A stretch of 64,000 nucleotides of DNA, taken from the NCBI GenBank assembly GCA_947476695.1, contig CANJRD010000009.1, positions 1-64,000 of the forward strand, given 5' to 3'. Below the pieces are notes generated by a model. It did not search any database, was not told where the DNA came from, and saw only the letters and a program-made list of their open reading frames with translations. Positions 26,210 to 34,882 of the stretch are shown here, in pieces. Numbering within the stretch: position 1 is the first letter of the stretch; the number at the start of each line of letters is the position of its first letter. Made by a program: the position numbers and the translations under genes. The DNA comes from Rhodospirillaceae bacterium (GTDB lineage Bacteria; Pseudomonadota; Alphaproteobacteria; Rhodospirillales; Rhodospirillaceae).

Positions 26210-27178
26210 ATGGCGGCAACGCGGAAAGTAGCCTGGGTCACAGGCGCCAGTGGCTTCATCGGCGGCTATGTCCGCCGGCGCTTCATCGATGAAGGCTGGA
26301 CTGTGGTCGCGATAGATCGCGCCCGTGCGCCCCTTGCCGACGCCCGCGCCCTCACCGCCGAGATCGACGACCATTCGCTGGGCGCGGCCTACGACATGGC
26401 CGGCCCCCCGCAGGCCGTTTTCCACGGCGCCGGCACCGGCGCGGTCGGACAATCGGTGTCCGATCCCAAAGGCAGCCGCCGCGACACGGTCGATAGCACC
26501 GCGATCCTGCTCGACGTGCTGGCGCGCGACGCCCCGCTCTGCCGGGTCGTGTTCCCCTCGTCCGCCGCCGTCTACGGCGCGACCGACGCCATTCCCTTGC
26601 GCGAAGACCGCGAACGCGCGCCCATGTCCCTGTACGGCGAATACAAGGTGGCGGCTGAAGACTTGTGCAAGGCCGCCGCCACGCACGGGCAGTCGGTTGC
26701 GATCTTCCGCATGTTCTCCGTCTATGGTGCCGGCCTGCGCAAGCAACTGCCCTGGGAACTCGGGCGCAAGCTGCTCATCGGCACCGGCCCCGTCGAACTG
26801 TGCGGCACCGGCACGGAGACGCGCGACTTCTTCGCCGTGACCGATGCGGCGCGCGCCATCGTTACGCTCGCCTCCACGCCCCAACCGTCGCCGGTTGTCG
26901 TCAACGGCGGCACCGGTATCGCGACCACCGTCGCCACGTTTGCGCAAGGACTTGCCCAGGCTTTGAAGATTGACCGCGAGATCCGCTTCAACGGCCAGGT
27001 GCGCGCCGGCGATCCACAGCATTTCTGCGCCGACGTCGCGCGCATGCAAGACCTCGGCATGGCCGCAAGCGTGCCCGCTGGCCCAAGGCATCGCGGCCTA
27101 TGCCGAGTGGCTCAAGACGCTGCCCAAGACCTGATTACGGCTGCTCGACGGCGTAATAACGCCCGTCGCCGTGATTGA
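26210..27178 (+). CDS. NAD-dependent sugar epimerase/dehydratase with frameshifted C-terminus
   Basis: This extended SDR protein has VTGASGFIGGY near the N-terminus and SSAAVYGATDA. The Tyr-x3-Lys pair is in SLYGEYKVAAE and a typical VYGAGLRKQLPW follows. After about residue 288 the frame turns Arg-rich. The frame one base on encodes LAQGIAAYAEWLKTLPKT and stops at 27134, exactly one base before the convergent gene's stop. Removing one C from the CCC at 27074-27076 restores this ending. As read, the gene ends at 27178, overlapping its neighbour by 44 bp. Folding and activity may survive. Confidence 0.75.
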   Translation: MAATRKVAWVTGASGFIGGYVRRRFIDEGWTVVAIDRARAPLADARALTAEIDDHSLGAAYDMAGPPQAVFHGAGTGAVGQSVSDPKGSRRDTVDSTAILLDVLARDAPLCRVVFPSSAAVYGATDAIPLREDRERAPMSLYGEYKVAAEDLCKAAATHGQSVAIFRMFSVYGAGLRKQLPWELGRKLLIGTGPVELCGTGTETRDFFAVTDAARAIVTLASTPQPSPVVVNGGTGIATTVATFAQGLAQALKIDREIRFNGQVRAGDPQHFCADVARMQDLGMAASVPAGPRHRGLCRVAQDAAQDLITAARRRNNARRRD

Positions 27179-28013
27179 AGACGACGGACTTGATGGGCGC
27201 CGACTGCTTCGGGTCCATCAATCCGCCCATGCCGATAGCCTTCAGATGCTTGCCGACCACGTTTTGGTTCAGGCGCTGGATGTCGGACGGAATGATCGGC
27301 GTATAGCGGTTCAGCACCTTCACGCACTCGTCGCGATAGACGTCGCGCTGCGCAATCGCGGCGTTGTTGCCGTGCATGCGATAAATGCCGAACGGCACCG
27401 GCACGACATACAACGGCGTCTTCTGGATGAACCGCGCCCAGAGTTCGAAATCGCCCGCGAGCTTCAGTGACAGGTCGAACTGACCGCCGACCTCGTCCCA
27501 CAGATCGCGCCGCCAGAAGGTGCAGTCCTGCACGATCCAGCCGCTCGACGGCAGACCGAGGCTGCGGACGTGTTCGCCGTTGAAGAAGCCCCATTCATCG
27601 ACGCCCGGCACGAAGTCGGCCTTGATCACCACGCCGTCTTTACGCGCCTGCATCGGATAGCGCGACGTGATCCACCGCACTTCAGGCAACTGGTCGAAGA
27701 TGTCGAGCACCGTCTGGATCGCCCACGGCGCTAGCTGATCGTCGGAATTCAGCCAGCCCATGTAGGGCGCGTCGGATTTCGTGAAGCCGTCCTGGATCGC
27801 GTAGTACATGCCGGCGTCCTTCGCCGACTGCCAATGCTTCAGCTTCGGCGCATGCGACTTGATCACGTCGACCGAGTTATCGGTCGAGCCGCCGTCCATC
27901 ACGATGTAGTCGACACGCTCATACCCGCGCGCGTTGATGATCGAGCGCATGCAATCGTCGAGGTAATCGCCGTAATTGAAGTTGGTCGTCACCATGCAAA
28001 GGCGGCCGGTCAT
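27135..28013 (-). CDS. Glycosyltransferase family 2
   Basis: The 292-residue GT-A enzyme has VTTNFNYGDYLDDCMRSI at the N-terminus. The family's first Asp is in YIVMDGGSTDNSVDVI and the metal-binding DxD-like pair in MGWLNSDDQLAP. The segment GGQFDLSLKLAGDFELWARF matches the acceptor/base ED(F/Y)-type motif of GT2. No membrane segment is present. The start overlaps the stop of the large HAD gene by four bases (ATGA), so both come from one minus-strand transcript. Confidence 0.9.
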   Translation of the reverse strand: MTGRLCMVTTNFNYGDYLDDCMRSIINARGYERVDYIVMDGGSTDNSVDVIKSHAPKLKHWQSAKDAGMYYAIQDGFTKSDAPYMGWLNSDDQLAPWAIQTVLDIFDQLPEVRWITSRYPMQARKDGVVIKADFVPGVDEWGFFNGEHVRSLGLPSSGWIVQDCTFWRRDLWDEVGGQFDLSLKLAGDFELWARFIQKTPLYVVPVPFGIYRMHGNNAAIAQRDVYRDECVKVLNRYTPIIPSDIQRLNQNVVGKHLKAIGMGGLMDPKQSAPIKSVVFNHGDGRYYAVEQP

Positions 28014-30616
28014 GGCTTACGTCCAAACAGGGGATCCAGGCGCAGATACTTGAGCCGCACTGTCAACTCGATGCCGTGCGGCCACGGTGGCGGCGGCCCC
28101 AGGTCGACCACACAGACCGCATCGGGATTAGCCCGCACCATCGCGCCTTCGGCTTGGCCTTTTTCCCATAGCGCTGTACTGCCGGGAATCTTGCGGGTCA
28201 CGCGTTCTTCCTCGCGCACATAGACGACGCTTACCTCGTCCAGCGCCAGCACCGCTTGCGCGCGCGGCCAGATGAACCGCAGGCGATGATAGGCATCCGG
28301 GCTGACGCCCTTGATCGTGGCCTGCAGTTCCGCGCGCCCGAAGACATTCATCGCCAGCACGATTGAGCCTTGGCGGCGCTCGTCGAAGCCCGCGCCCGCG
28401 TCAGGGCAGACCATCACCGCGCCCAGCACCGGCCCGCTGTTCATATGCGGCGCGCGATAGGCGTCGTTCTGGCCGGCACCATAGACCTCAGCGAAGAATG
28501 GATCGGCGCCCGCGAAAGCCGCCGACGGCCAGTAAGCTTGATCCAGGCTGATCTCCTGCAAGGCCGGCCAGCCCTGGTATTCGAGTGCGGGTGCATCGAA
28601 AGCCAGATCGGTCAGCGCGCCGACGCCGGTCAGTTCCACCTTTGCTTCGTGCTTCCACGCTCCGATGGCCTTTGCTTCGGCGGCGGTCGGATAGAGATGC
28701 GACGCTTCGATGATCGCCACGATCAGCGCTTTCAGCTGCGCATCGTCGGCCGGTGTGGCGTCTAGATCGCCGAGCAGCGCATTGATCTGCCGCACGCCCG
28801 CGATGATGCCCGCCTGCATGGCCTCCATCTGCCGGATCTGCGCGGGGTCGCGCCCGTTCGGCAGCAGCACCGGCGCCCCGGCTTCGTCAAAATGCGACAG
28901 GCTCCCTTCGGGGCACATGCAGGCATGCTCAAGCACGAACGGTACGCGCGACAACAGCTTGCCGATCATGCCCTCAAAGCCTTCCGTATCGAGATAGCCG
29001 CGCAGGTCGTTGCCGCCCCGCACGTTCTCCAGCGCCTTCTTGTTCAGCGCCAGATACAGGCCTTCGAGGCGCACCGGACTGCCGTTGCGCGCCAACAGGT
29101 CCTGCAGCGCGCTTTGAATGGTCGCGGTGTAGCCCAGATCCATCACCACCACGGGTCCGGGGCTGGTGAGATCGATCTGCCGACTGAGCGCCTTCAGCAG
29201 GTTGGCGCGATGACGCCCGCCCACGGCCACGACCTTCGCCAAAAGCTCCGGCCGTTCCGCGATCGTCATGCACAACTTGCGCACGACCGTATTGCCGTCG
29301 GTGATGTCGAAGTCCGGCAAACCCGCCGCGGCGAGGTCGGCCTTCGTCAGGCCCATCTCCGTGAGCATTTCATCGGTCGACCGCCCAGGGCTGAGGATCG
29401 CGAACTCCGGCACCAGCCCCACCGTGTCGGCGCTCAAGGCCGCGCGCACCACCGCGCGACGCGACAGCCACAACTCCTCCGTCGCGATCTGCACGCCGAG
29501 CGCGGTCGCCGTCTCGCGCACCAGCAGGTTGAGGAAGCGCCCTTCGCGCATGATGCCGAAAATCTTTGTTGCGCCCTCGGCCCGGCACGTCGCGACCATC
29601 CATCGCGCGAAGCCGGCGAACACCGGCGCGAGCGTCGCCGCGCCATAGATCCAGAAGGGCGCCAGGTTCGGATCGAGATCCGCCGGCGGTCGATGGAAAA
29701 GGCGCGAGCGCAAGCCCGTCAGCCCGAAATCGCCTCGCGCGCCCAAGCGGTCGCTGCGCGCCGCCAGCTTCGCCGGCCACTCCTGCGTCTGCGCGCGGGC
29801 CGCGAAGCTCCATTTGTCATAGTGCGCGAAACCGATACCACGCATACGGCAGGGAAACACATCGGCTTCCAGCGTGTCGCCGATATGCAGTATCTCGGCC
29901 GGTGCGACATTTTCCTCGCGCAGCACAAGGTCGAATAGATCGCGCCATTTCGGCCGGCCGAAGGCGTTGCTCGCGTAGAGCTTGTCGAAATCCCGTCCTT
30001 CCGTCAGGCCTGCCGTGGCGAGAAACGTCTTCATCTGCTCCGGCGTGAAGTACGTGTCCGACACCAAGATCACCCGCACGCCGGCGGCCTTCGCCGCACT
30101 CATGCAGTTCGCGATCGCGGTGTCGCGGATCATCAAGCCATGTTCGAATTCGAACTCAGCCGCCGCGGCGGCCTTCGCATCGGCCTTCAGCACGAAGGGA
30201 GGTATCTCACGATAGATATCGACCAGCAGGATTTCGCGCGAGCCGGTCGCCGCTTCGCGCCGTTCGCGGGCGGCTTTTTCCGCCGCGTGCCGCAATTCGG
30301 CGAAGGCCACCGGCGTCACATGGCTGGCGAGCTCGCCCGTCGCTTTGAACGCGCGTCCCAGCAGCAGGAAAGCGTCGCGCGGTTCCGGCACACGCCGCCA
30401 CAACAGCGTGTCGAACACATCCACCGACAAGACCTTGACCCGTCCAGACGCGATCGTGGCTAGCACGGGAGCGAGGCGCCGGTCGGTCACGTCGACAACC
30501 GCAGATAAGTAAGCCCGTTCCAATACATGAATTAACTCGCCCCGCCGCAGCCATAGGCTGCTTGAAAACCCGTGCGATTCTAACTGAGGTCGCGCGCCCA
30601 GGCCACCGCTGCGCAC
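28010..30616 (-). CDS. Large HAD-superfamily protein of a glycan locus
   Basis: Up to 868 residues. The HAD domain spans about 60-290, with the nucleophile Asp66 in LSVDVFDTLLWRR, motif II near VILVSDTY and the acidic motif GDTLEADVFP. The residue two after the nucleophile is Phe, as in dehalogenase-like HADs, not the Asp of phosphatases. The next about 350 residues (from WIYGAATLAPVFAGFARWM) are a conserved-looking domain I cannot name. A beta-rich C-terminus follows. The true start is unclear: ATG 30616, TTG 30520 or a nearby GTG. It is coupled to the GT2 gene. Confidence 0.7.
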   Translation of the reverse strand: MRSGGLGARPQLESHGFSSSLWLRRGELIHVLERAYLSAVVDVTDRRLAPVLATIASGRVKVLSVDVFDTLLWRRVPEPRDAFLLLGRAFKATGELASHVTPVAFAELRHAAEKAARERREAATGSREILLVDIYREIPPFVLKADAKAAAAAEFEFEHGLMIRDTAIANCMSAAKAAGVRVILVSDTYFTPEQMKTFLATAGLTEGRDFDKLYASNAFGRPKWRDLFDLVLREENVAPAEILHIGDTLEADVFPCRMRGIGFAHYDKWSFAARAQTQEWPAKLAARSDRLGARGDFGLTGLRSRLFHRPPADLDPNLAPFWIYGAATLAPVFAGFARWMVATCRAEGATKIFGIMREGRFLNLLVRETATALGVQIATEELWLSRRAVVRAALSADTVGLVPEFAILSPGRSTDEMLTEMGLTKADLAAAGLPDFDITDGNTVVRKLCMTIAERPELLAKVVAVGGRHRANLLKALSRQIDLTSPGPVVVMDLGYTATIQSALQDLLARNGSPVRLEGLYLALNKKALENVRGGNDLRGYLDTEGFEGMIGKLLSRVPFVLEHACMCPEGSLSHFDEAGAPVLLPNGRDPAQIRQMEAMQAGIIAGVRQINALLGDLDATPADDAQLKALIVAIIEASHLYPTAAEAKAIGAWKHEAKVELTGVGALTDLAFDAPALEYQGWPALQEISLDQAYWPSAAFAGADPFFAEVYGAGQNDAYRAPHMNSGPVLGAVMVCPDAGAGFDERRQGSIVLAMNVFGRAELQATIKGVSPDAYHRLRFIWPRAQAVLALDEVSVVYVREEERVTRKIPGSTALWEKGQAEGAMVRANPDAVCVVDLGPPPPWPHGIELTVRLKYLRLDPLFGRKP

Positions 30617-30685
30617 CGGCGGTTGAGTTGCACGCCCTGGGGTCTCAACGACGCAACCGGATACGGAAGCAGACGTTATCCGAAG

Positions 30686-30708
30686 GCCGCCCCTCGGGAG
30701 GGGGCGGC
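30686..30708. repeat. GC-rich hairpin between the HAD gene and the response regulator
   Basis: GCCGCCCCTC pairs with GGGGGCGGC across a short loop with one extra G. It lies in a 182-bp divergent gap and has no T-run. It could affect the 5' leader of the response regulator transcript. Confidence 0.35.
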
Positions 30709-30798
30709 ACCTCCTGTCCGGTTCCGAAGGTGATGCGCCCCGTCTGGGGTGATATGCTTCGCGCCGGTCTCCTGGGCTAAGGACTTTGGACGGCTGCC

Positions 30799-31194
30799 GT
30801 GCGCGTTTTGATCGTCGAAGACGAATGGCTGATCGCGATGGACTTGGCGGAGACCGTGCGCCAGGCTGGGCATGACGTCGCCGGCATCGCCGCCGAACCT
30901 GACGAAGCCCTCGCCGCCGCCCAGGAACACAAACCCGACCTCGTCCTGATGGACCTGCGCCTGTCCAACGGCACCAGCGGCGCCGACGCCGCCCGCCGTC
31001 TCTGGGATGACGCCCGCCTGCGCTGCATCTTCGTCAGCGCCAACCTCGACGTCGCCACCCTGGAAAGCCTGAAGGTACTCCACCCCTTGGGATTTGTAGC
31101 CAAGCCGATCCTGCCGGCGCGCCTGCGCCAGGCCATGGGCGTGGCCGAGATCGAACTCGCCGCCTCGGCCTCGACAGCCGCCGCAACGGCTTAA
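30799..31194 (+). CDS. Single-domain response regulator (CheY-like receiver)
   Basis: The 131-residue protein is one receiver domain: acidic pocket Glu7-Asp8, phosphoacceptor Asp52 in LVLMDLRLSNG, a Ser in FVSANLD and Lys102 in GFVAKPILP. There is no output domain, only an Ala-rich tail. The start is GTG at 30799. The MDLRLSNGTSG version is common in stand-alone receivers that act with histidine kinases or in general stress signalling of Alphaproteobacteria. No kinase is adjacent. The next gene encodes a cyclase-like DUF3095 protein. Confidence 0.9.
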   Translation: MRVLIVEDEWLIAMDLAETVRQAGHDVAGIAAEPDEALAAAQEHKPDLVLMDLRLSNGTSGADAARRLWDDARLRCIFVSANLDVATLESLKVLHPLGFVAKPILPARLRQAMGVAEIELAASASTAAATA

Positions 31195-31240
31195 TCCACC
31201 TTCCGGCCCGTCTCGTATAGAGTTGGGCCAGGGAGGGGAC

Positions 31241-32389
31241 ATGGCCGCCAGCTTCTATGACAGCCTGACGCCGATCCGCACCGCCGCCGGTATCTTCGAC
31301 GAGGCGCTCTACGCGCCCGCACCCGACGATTGGTACATCTGCATCTCCGACGTGCGCGGCTCCACCGCCGCCGTCGCCGCCGGCAAGCATTCCGACGTCA
31401 ACTTCGTCGCCGCCGCGATGATCGCGGCGCTGACCAACCTCTGCGGCGAGTTGCCCTACCAGTTTGGCGGCGACGGCGCGGTCTGCCTGGTGCCGCCCGG
31501 CGACATGGCCGCCGCGCGCCGCGTGCTGGCGCGCGTGCGCAGCTTCGCCGCCCGCGACTTCGGGCTCGACCTGCGCATCGGCATCGCTCCGGTCGGTGCG
31601 CTGAACCAACGCGGCGCGCCGGTCCGCGTCGCCCGCTACGAGCCTTCGCCCGGCAGCGCCTATGCGGTGTTCCGTGGCGGTGGCATCGCGCGACTGGAGA
31701 ACGCCGTGAAGGGCCGCGCCGACGACGATCTTGCCGCTCAAGCGATCATCGAGGCCAGCGAGGACGACGGCGAGCCGCCCGATCTCGCTGGCCTCTCTTG
31801 CCGCTGGACACCGATCAAAGCCTCCAAAGGCCGCATGATGTCGTTGGTCTTACGCTGCGCGGATCATCGCGAGGTGCATGCCGACCTCGGTCGCCTCGCC
31901 GGTCTGGCGAACCTGAATGCATTGTCGGCAAGCATGATGCGCCCAAAATGGCCGCCCAAGGGCTTGGTCCGCGAAGCCAAAGCACGGCGCGGACGCGTGC
32001 CGCTGCCGCTGGTGATGATCTCCACGGCGATCATCACCTTCGTCGCATACATCATCGTGCACTACCGCATCCCGGTCGGGAAATTCGATCCCAATCGCTA
32101 CGTCAAGGAAGTCCACGAGGGCGCGGTCGACTTCGCCCGCGCCGACGAAAGCCTCTGTGTGGTGTTCGATTGCCCTGAGGACCGGATTCCGGTTTTGAAG
32201 GAATACCTCGAAGCCCGCGCCGCGCGCGGCGAGCTGAACTACGGCATGCACCTGTCGGATCACGCCGTGATGACCTGCCTCGTCGTTTCGCCGACCGACG
32301 GCCAGCATGTCCACTTCGTCGACGGCGGCGACGGCGGCTACACCCGCGCCGCGACTCAGCTCAAGGCACAGGTGGCGGGGGCGAGTTAA
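31241..32389 (+). CDS. DUF3095 family protein (class III cyclase-like)
   Basis: The 382-residue protein matches the DUF3095 pattern of a class III nucleotidyl-cyclase-like fold. YICISDVRGSTAAVAAG (about 32-48) corresponds to the first metal-binding Asp strand and LPYQFGGDGAVCLVPP to the second GD turn. A hydrophobic stretch LPLVMISTAIITFVAYIIV at about 260-278 could be a membrane helix or a buried core. I chose the ATG at 31241, preceded by GGGAGGGGAC. Catalysis has not been shown for the family as far as I know. It may be the output of the adjacent receiver. Confidence 0.8.
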   Translation: MAASFYDSLTPIRTAAGIFDEALYAPAPDDWYICISDVRGSTAAVAAGKHSDVNFVAAAMIAALTNLCGELPYQFGGDGAVCLVPPGDMAAARRVLARVRSFAARDFGLDLRIGIAPVGALNQRGAPVRVARYEPSPGSAYAVFRGGGIARLENAVKGRADDDLAAQAIIEASEDDGEPPDLAGLSCRWTPIKASKGRMMSLVLRCADHREVHADLGRLAGLANLNALSASMMRPKWPPKGLVREAKARRGRVPLPLVMISTAIITFVAYIIVHYRIPVGKFDPNRYVKEVHEGAVDFARADESLCVVFDCPEDRIPVLKEYLEARAARGELNYGMHLSDHAVMTCLVVSPTDGQHVHFVDGGDGGYTRAATQLKAQVAGAS

Positions 32390-32783
32390 TCTGCCCCGTG
32401 CCTTTCATTTGAGACGGAGCGAGAACTACCTCATCGGAATTCACAATGAGCGTGCCGATGATATTAAGTCCACTATCCACATACCCCAATTGAGCGCTGA
32501 TTTGGCGGCCTGAATGGAAAGTTATCGACACCTCGTAGTGAGATTCGCCGCGAGGCTCGAATTTTGCGAACTTGCTTTCATCAGGCGCGAGACGGCCAAA
32601 ATCGAGCTTCTGTGGCGAGACGACGATCGACGCCTGATCGATGGATTCACTCGTCTGATTTTCGAGAGTAACTGCGCCACTGCCTTTGGGATGGAATACC
32701 AAGATAGCCGCAATTGCGCAGATGACCAGGACCACGCCGGCGATAAAAAGATTTCTCGTGATCAAAAGCATCTTCTTGAGCAT
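32361..32783 (-). CDS. Small membrane-anchored hypothetical protein
   Basis: The 140-residue protein has a single N-terminal membrane segment (about 8-30, ITRNLFIAGVVLVICAIAAI). An extracytoplasmic domain follows with beta-strand-like alternation (AVTLENQTSESIDQASIVVS, HYEVSITFHSGRQISAQLGY) and a Pro-rich tail. Base composition is visibly less GC-rich than its neighbours. It is the last gene of a minus-strand set of three. No family is recognised. Its stop region overlaps the end of the convergent DUF3095 gene by about 29 bp. Confidence 0.65.
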   Translation of the reverse strand: MLKKMLLITRNLFIAGVVLVICAIAAILVFHPKGSGAVTLENQTSESIDQASIVVSPQKLDFGRLAPDESKFAKFEPRGESHYEVSITFHSGRQISAQLGYVDSGLNIIGTLIVNSDEVVLAPSQMKGTGQINSPPPPVP

Positions 32784-32841
32784 CAGTAGCGTCCGCGACT
32801 AGGCCCAGCGGGGAGCTCGTTTGATTCCCATCATCTGCATC

Positions 32842-33246
32842 TCACTTCTTTCGGCCGATGGCAATTTCTTCGGCCTGCTCAACGCACGCATACTGCTTTT
32901 TGGTTTCCACGCGCTCCGTGTAAGGACAGATGGTGAAATCGCCCAAAACTTCAGCAGACGGATCGGCGGCAAAAACGGCAGCAATGTTCTCCGGCAACGG
33001 CACCAGTTGCCCCCCTACCACCGGAAGGTCTCCCGGATATTGCAACCCAAATACGTGCCCCGTTCCGCGTTCTGTGATTTCTGGACGCGAGTTTGCGGGA
33101 ATAATGAGGCTACCACTCACTTTCGAGCACACGGCCACTACATGCGTATCTCTTGCGCAGTGAAATTCCGCGTCTTTTGCTGAAGCGTTGCGCAATGTGC
33201 CAACGGCAAAAACTAGCAACGCCAACATGACCCTACGCCTGCACAT
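32842..33246 (-). CDS. Small secreted hypothetical protein, possibly periplasmic
   Basis: The 134-residue protein has a signal peptide (CRRRVMLALLVFAVG, cleavage near NASA-KD) and four Cys in the mature part (CARD..., VCSKV, ICPY, YACVE) that could form two disulfides. The ATG at 33246 overlaps the preceding TGA by one base (TGATG) with GGAGG 8 nt upstream. A GTG at 33249 is an alternative. It is less GC-rich than the surrounding DNA. Its tight coupling to a possible cell-wall-hydrolase gene would suit a periplasmic immunity or accessory protein (inference). Confidence 0.6.
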   Translation of the reverse strand: MCRRRVMLALLVFAVGTLRNASAKDAEFHCARDTHVVAVCSKVSGSLIIPANSRPEITERGTGHVFGLQYPGDLPVVGGQLVPLPENIAAVFAADPSAEVLGDFTICPYTERVETKKQYACVEQAEEIAIGRKK

Positions 33247-34053
33247 CACTTGCGCCTCCGGTCGGTGTAGAAATCTATATACGTTTCGGGACCCTTGGGT
33301 ACGTCACCTCCGCCAACATTATTGAATGGTCCAAGCGGCGGTGTAAGCGGCGTATAGGTTGGAATTTTCTGGTCGCTTTTATCTTGTCGCAAGTAAAATC
33401 GATTAATGCTCGTATCGAGAGACACATCCATAGAATTTGTTCCCGCCTGAACGGCGGCGGCCCATGCGGGTCGATCTAAGGGCTTCTGAAAATCCGGCTG
33501 GCTGCTGTGAACCCTCGGATTTCGAGCTGACACCACACCGATATTTTCCCGCGCCGTCTCAAGTTGGTCGGCAGACCCGGCGATATCCGATCGGGGTGAA
33601 AGTCCGCGCGCTTCGCCAAAAATAACCTGCGCCCGGCGTCCGATTTCCTGGTCCCGATCTATGGGCCAACTTGGTCCGTATGACTCCGCGAACTCCATCT
33701 GCCCCGTGCGCGGGTTGATCGCGTTGCGGCCGCTAGCGACGCGGAAGATCGCCGGATCGAGGCCCGCCTGTTCGGCCATGCCCGCCAGCACTTGCATCAC
33801 CTCGGGCGTCTGCGGCGGGGATCACGAACTCGCCCGGGGTGACGTGCGCGATCTCGGTATCGCCGCCGCGCCCCTGGAGCGCCAACGCCTGGGCCTGCAG
33901 GCGTTGCACCGTCTGGGCGTCGCGGGTTGGGTCGAGGGCTGCGATCTGGCGCTGGGCTTCCGCCAAGTGCGCGCGTCGTGCGGGCGTGTCGCCCGCATCG
34001 AAGTCGCGCAAAATCTCGTCCGCCAGGTCGTCGATGCTTTTCTTCTTCGCCAT
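33246..34053 (-). pseudogene. Frameshifted phage/effector-like protein with a TPGEFVIP motif
   Basis: Two frames join into one about 268-residue protein if one G is removed from the GGGG at 33817-33820. The N-terminal part from ATG 34053 (MAKKKSIDDLADEIL...EIAHVTPGEFVIP) has a motif often seen in phage tail and tail-derived proteins. The C-terminal part (NAINPRTGQMEF..., QVIFGEARGLSP) contains a GEARG stretch like that of SleB-type cell-wall hydrolases. The N-terminal half is GC-rich and the C-terminal half less so, which suggests domain replacement. As read, it is two fragments (34053-33733 and 33800-33246). Confidence 0.5.
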
Positions 34054-34241
34054 GAATCGTCCTTGTCCGTTGAGCGCCACGCGGGCGCGTTGGAGACAAG
34101 ATCGATGCGACGAAGGGCTCCCGTCTATTTAATCTGCAACGGCGCGAATGCACGCGCGCGTTCAAGCGCTTAGCGCGTCACCCTCCTGGCCAAAAAATTA
34201 AATTGACTGTGACCTGCGCGGAAACGCGCCGGAGACTCGCG

Positions 34242-34871
34242 CTATTTCGGCACCGGCGTGGGGTGCACGCCTTTCAGGACGTCCTGCAACAATGCGTCGA
34301 GCTGCGCGCGGTATTGCGGCGCCCCGACGGCGACGATGCGGTAGTGCGCGCCGGCAATCACGTCGCCGATGCCGTTGAACAACGTGACCGCGTTACCATA
34401 GTAGCCAGGCTCGTGCTCGCTCGTCGGCGCGCTGCTGACGCATCCCTGCGCTCGCAGGCCGTTCACGCGACCGAGATCGGTGTAGTCCATCGTCGAATCG
34501 TCCATGTCGTGCAGGTCGACGCTGCAATACGCCTGACCGAGCAGCCACTCGTCGTCCACGGCGTTGGGATGCAGCGTGATACGCACCTGGGGCGGCGCAT
34601 CCGTCACGCGGATGTCCTCGCACTTTCCGGGCAACAACGGCACGAACAAGCCTTCGCGCGCGAGCGAGGACGCGCCTTTAGGGAAGCAAAAGCTTCGCCC
34701 CGGCGGCGCCTCGAGGCGGATGTAGAGTTCCTTCGTATAGTCGAGAGTGCGCGTGTCCGCCGTTCGGAAGGTCTGCGCGGTCGCGGGGTCCGCCCCGGTC
34801 TCCGCGCCCAGGCTGGGCTGCGCCGCCGCCAACAACATCGTGAACAAAGCCGGGAGTGCGTGCAGGCTCAT
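34242..34871 (-). CDS. Secreted hypothetical protein
   Basis: The 209-residue protein has a signal peptide (SLHALPALFTMLLAAAQPSLG, cleavage near GAE). The mature region has paired Cys (FCFPK, GKCED, AYCSVD, QGCVSS) and Asp/Tyr-rich segments. I chose the ATG at 34871, because residues encoded further upstream come from the neighbouring transporter gene. It lies 11 bp after the NSS transporter stop on the same strand. No family is recognised. Confidence 0.6.
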   Translation of the reverse strand: MSLHALPALFTMLLAAAQPSLGAETGADPATAQTFRTADTRTLDYTKELYIRLEAPPGRSFCFPKGASSLAREGLFVPLLPGKCEDIRVTDAPPQVRITLHPNAVDDEWLLGQAYCSVDLHDMDDSTMDYTDLGRVNGLRAQGCVSSAPTSEHEPGYYGNAVTLFNGIGDVIAGAHYRIVAVGAPQYRAQLDALLQDVLKGVHPTPVPK

Positions 34872-34882
34872 GGGATTTCCCG

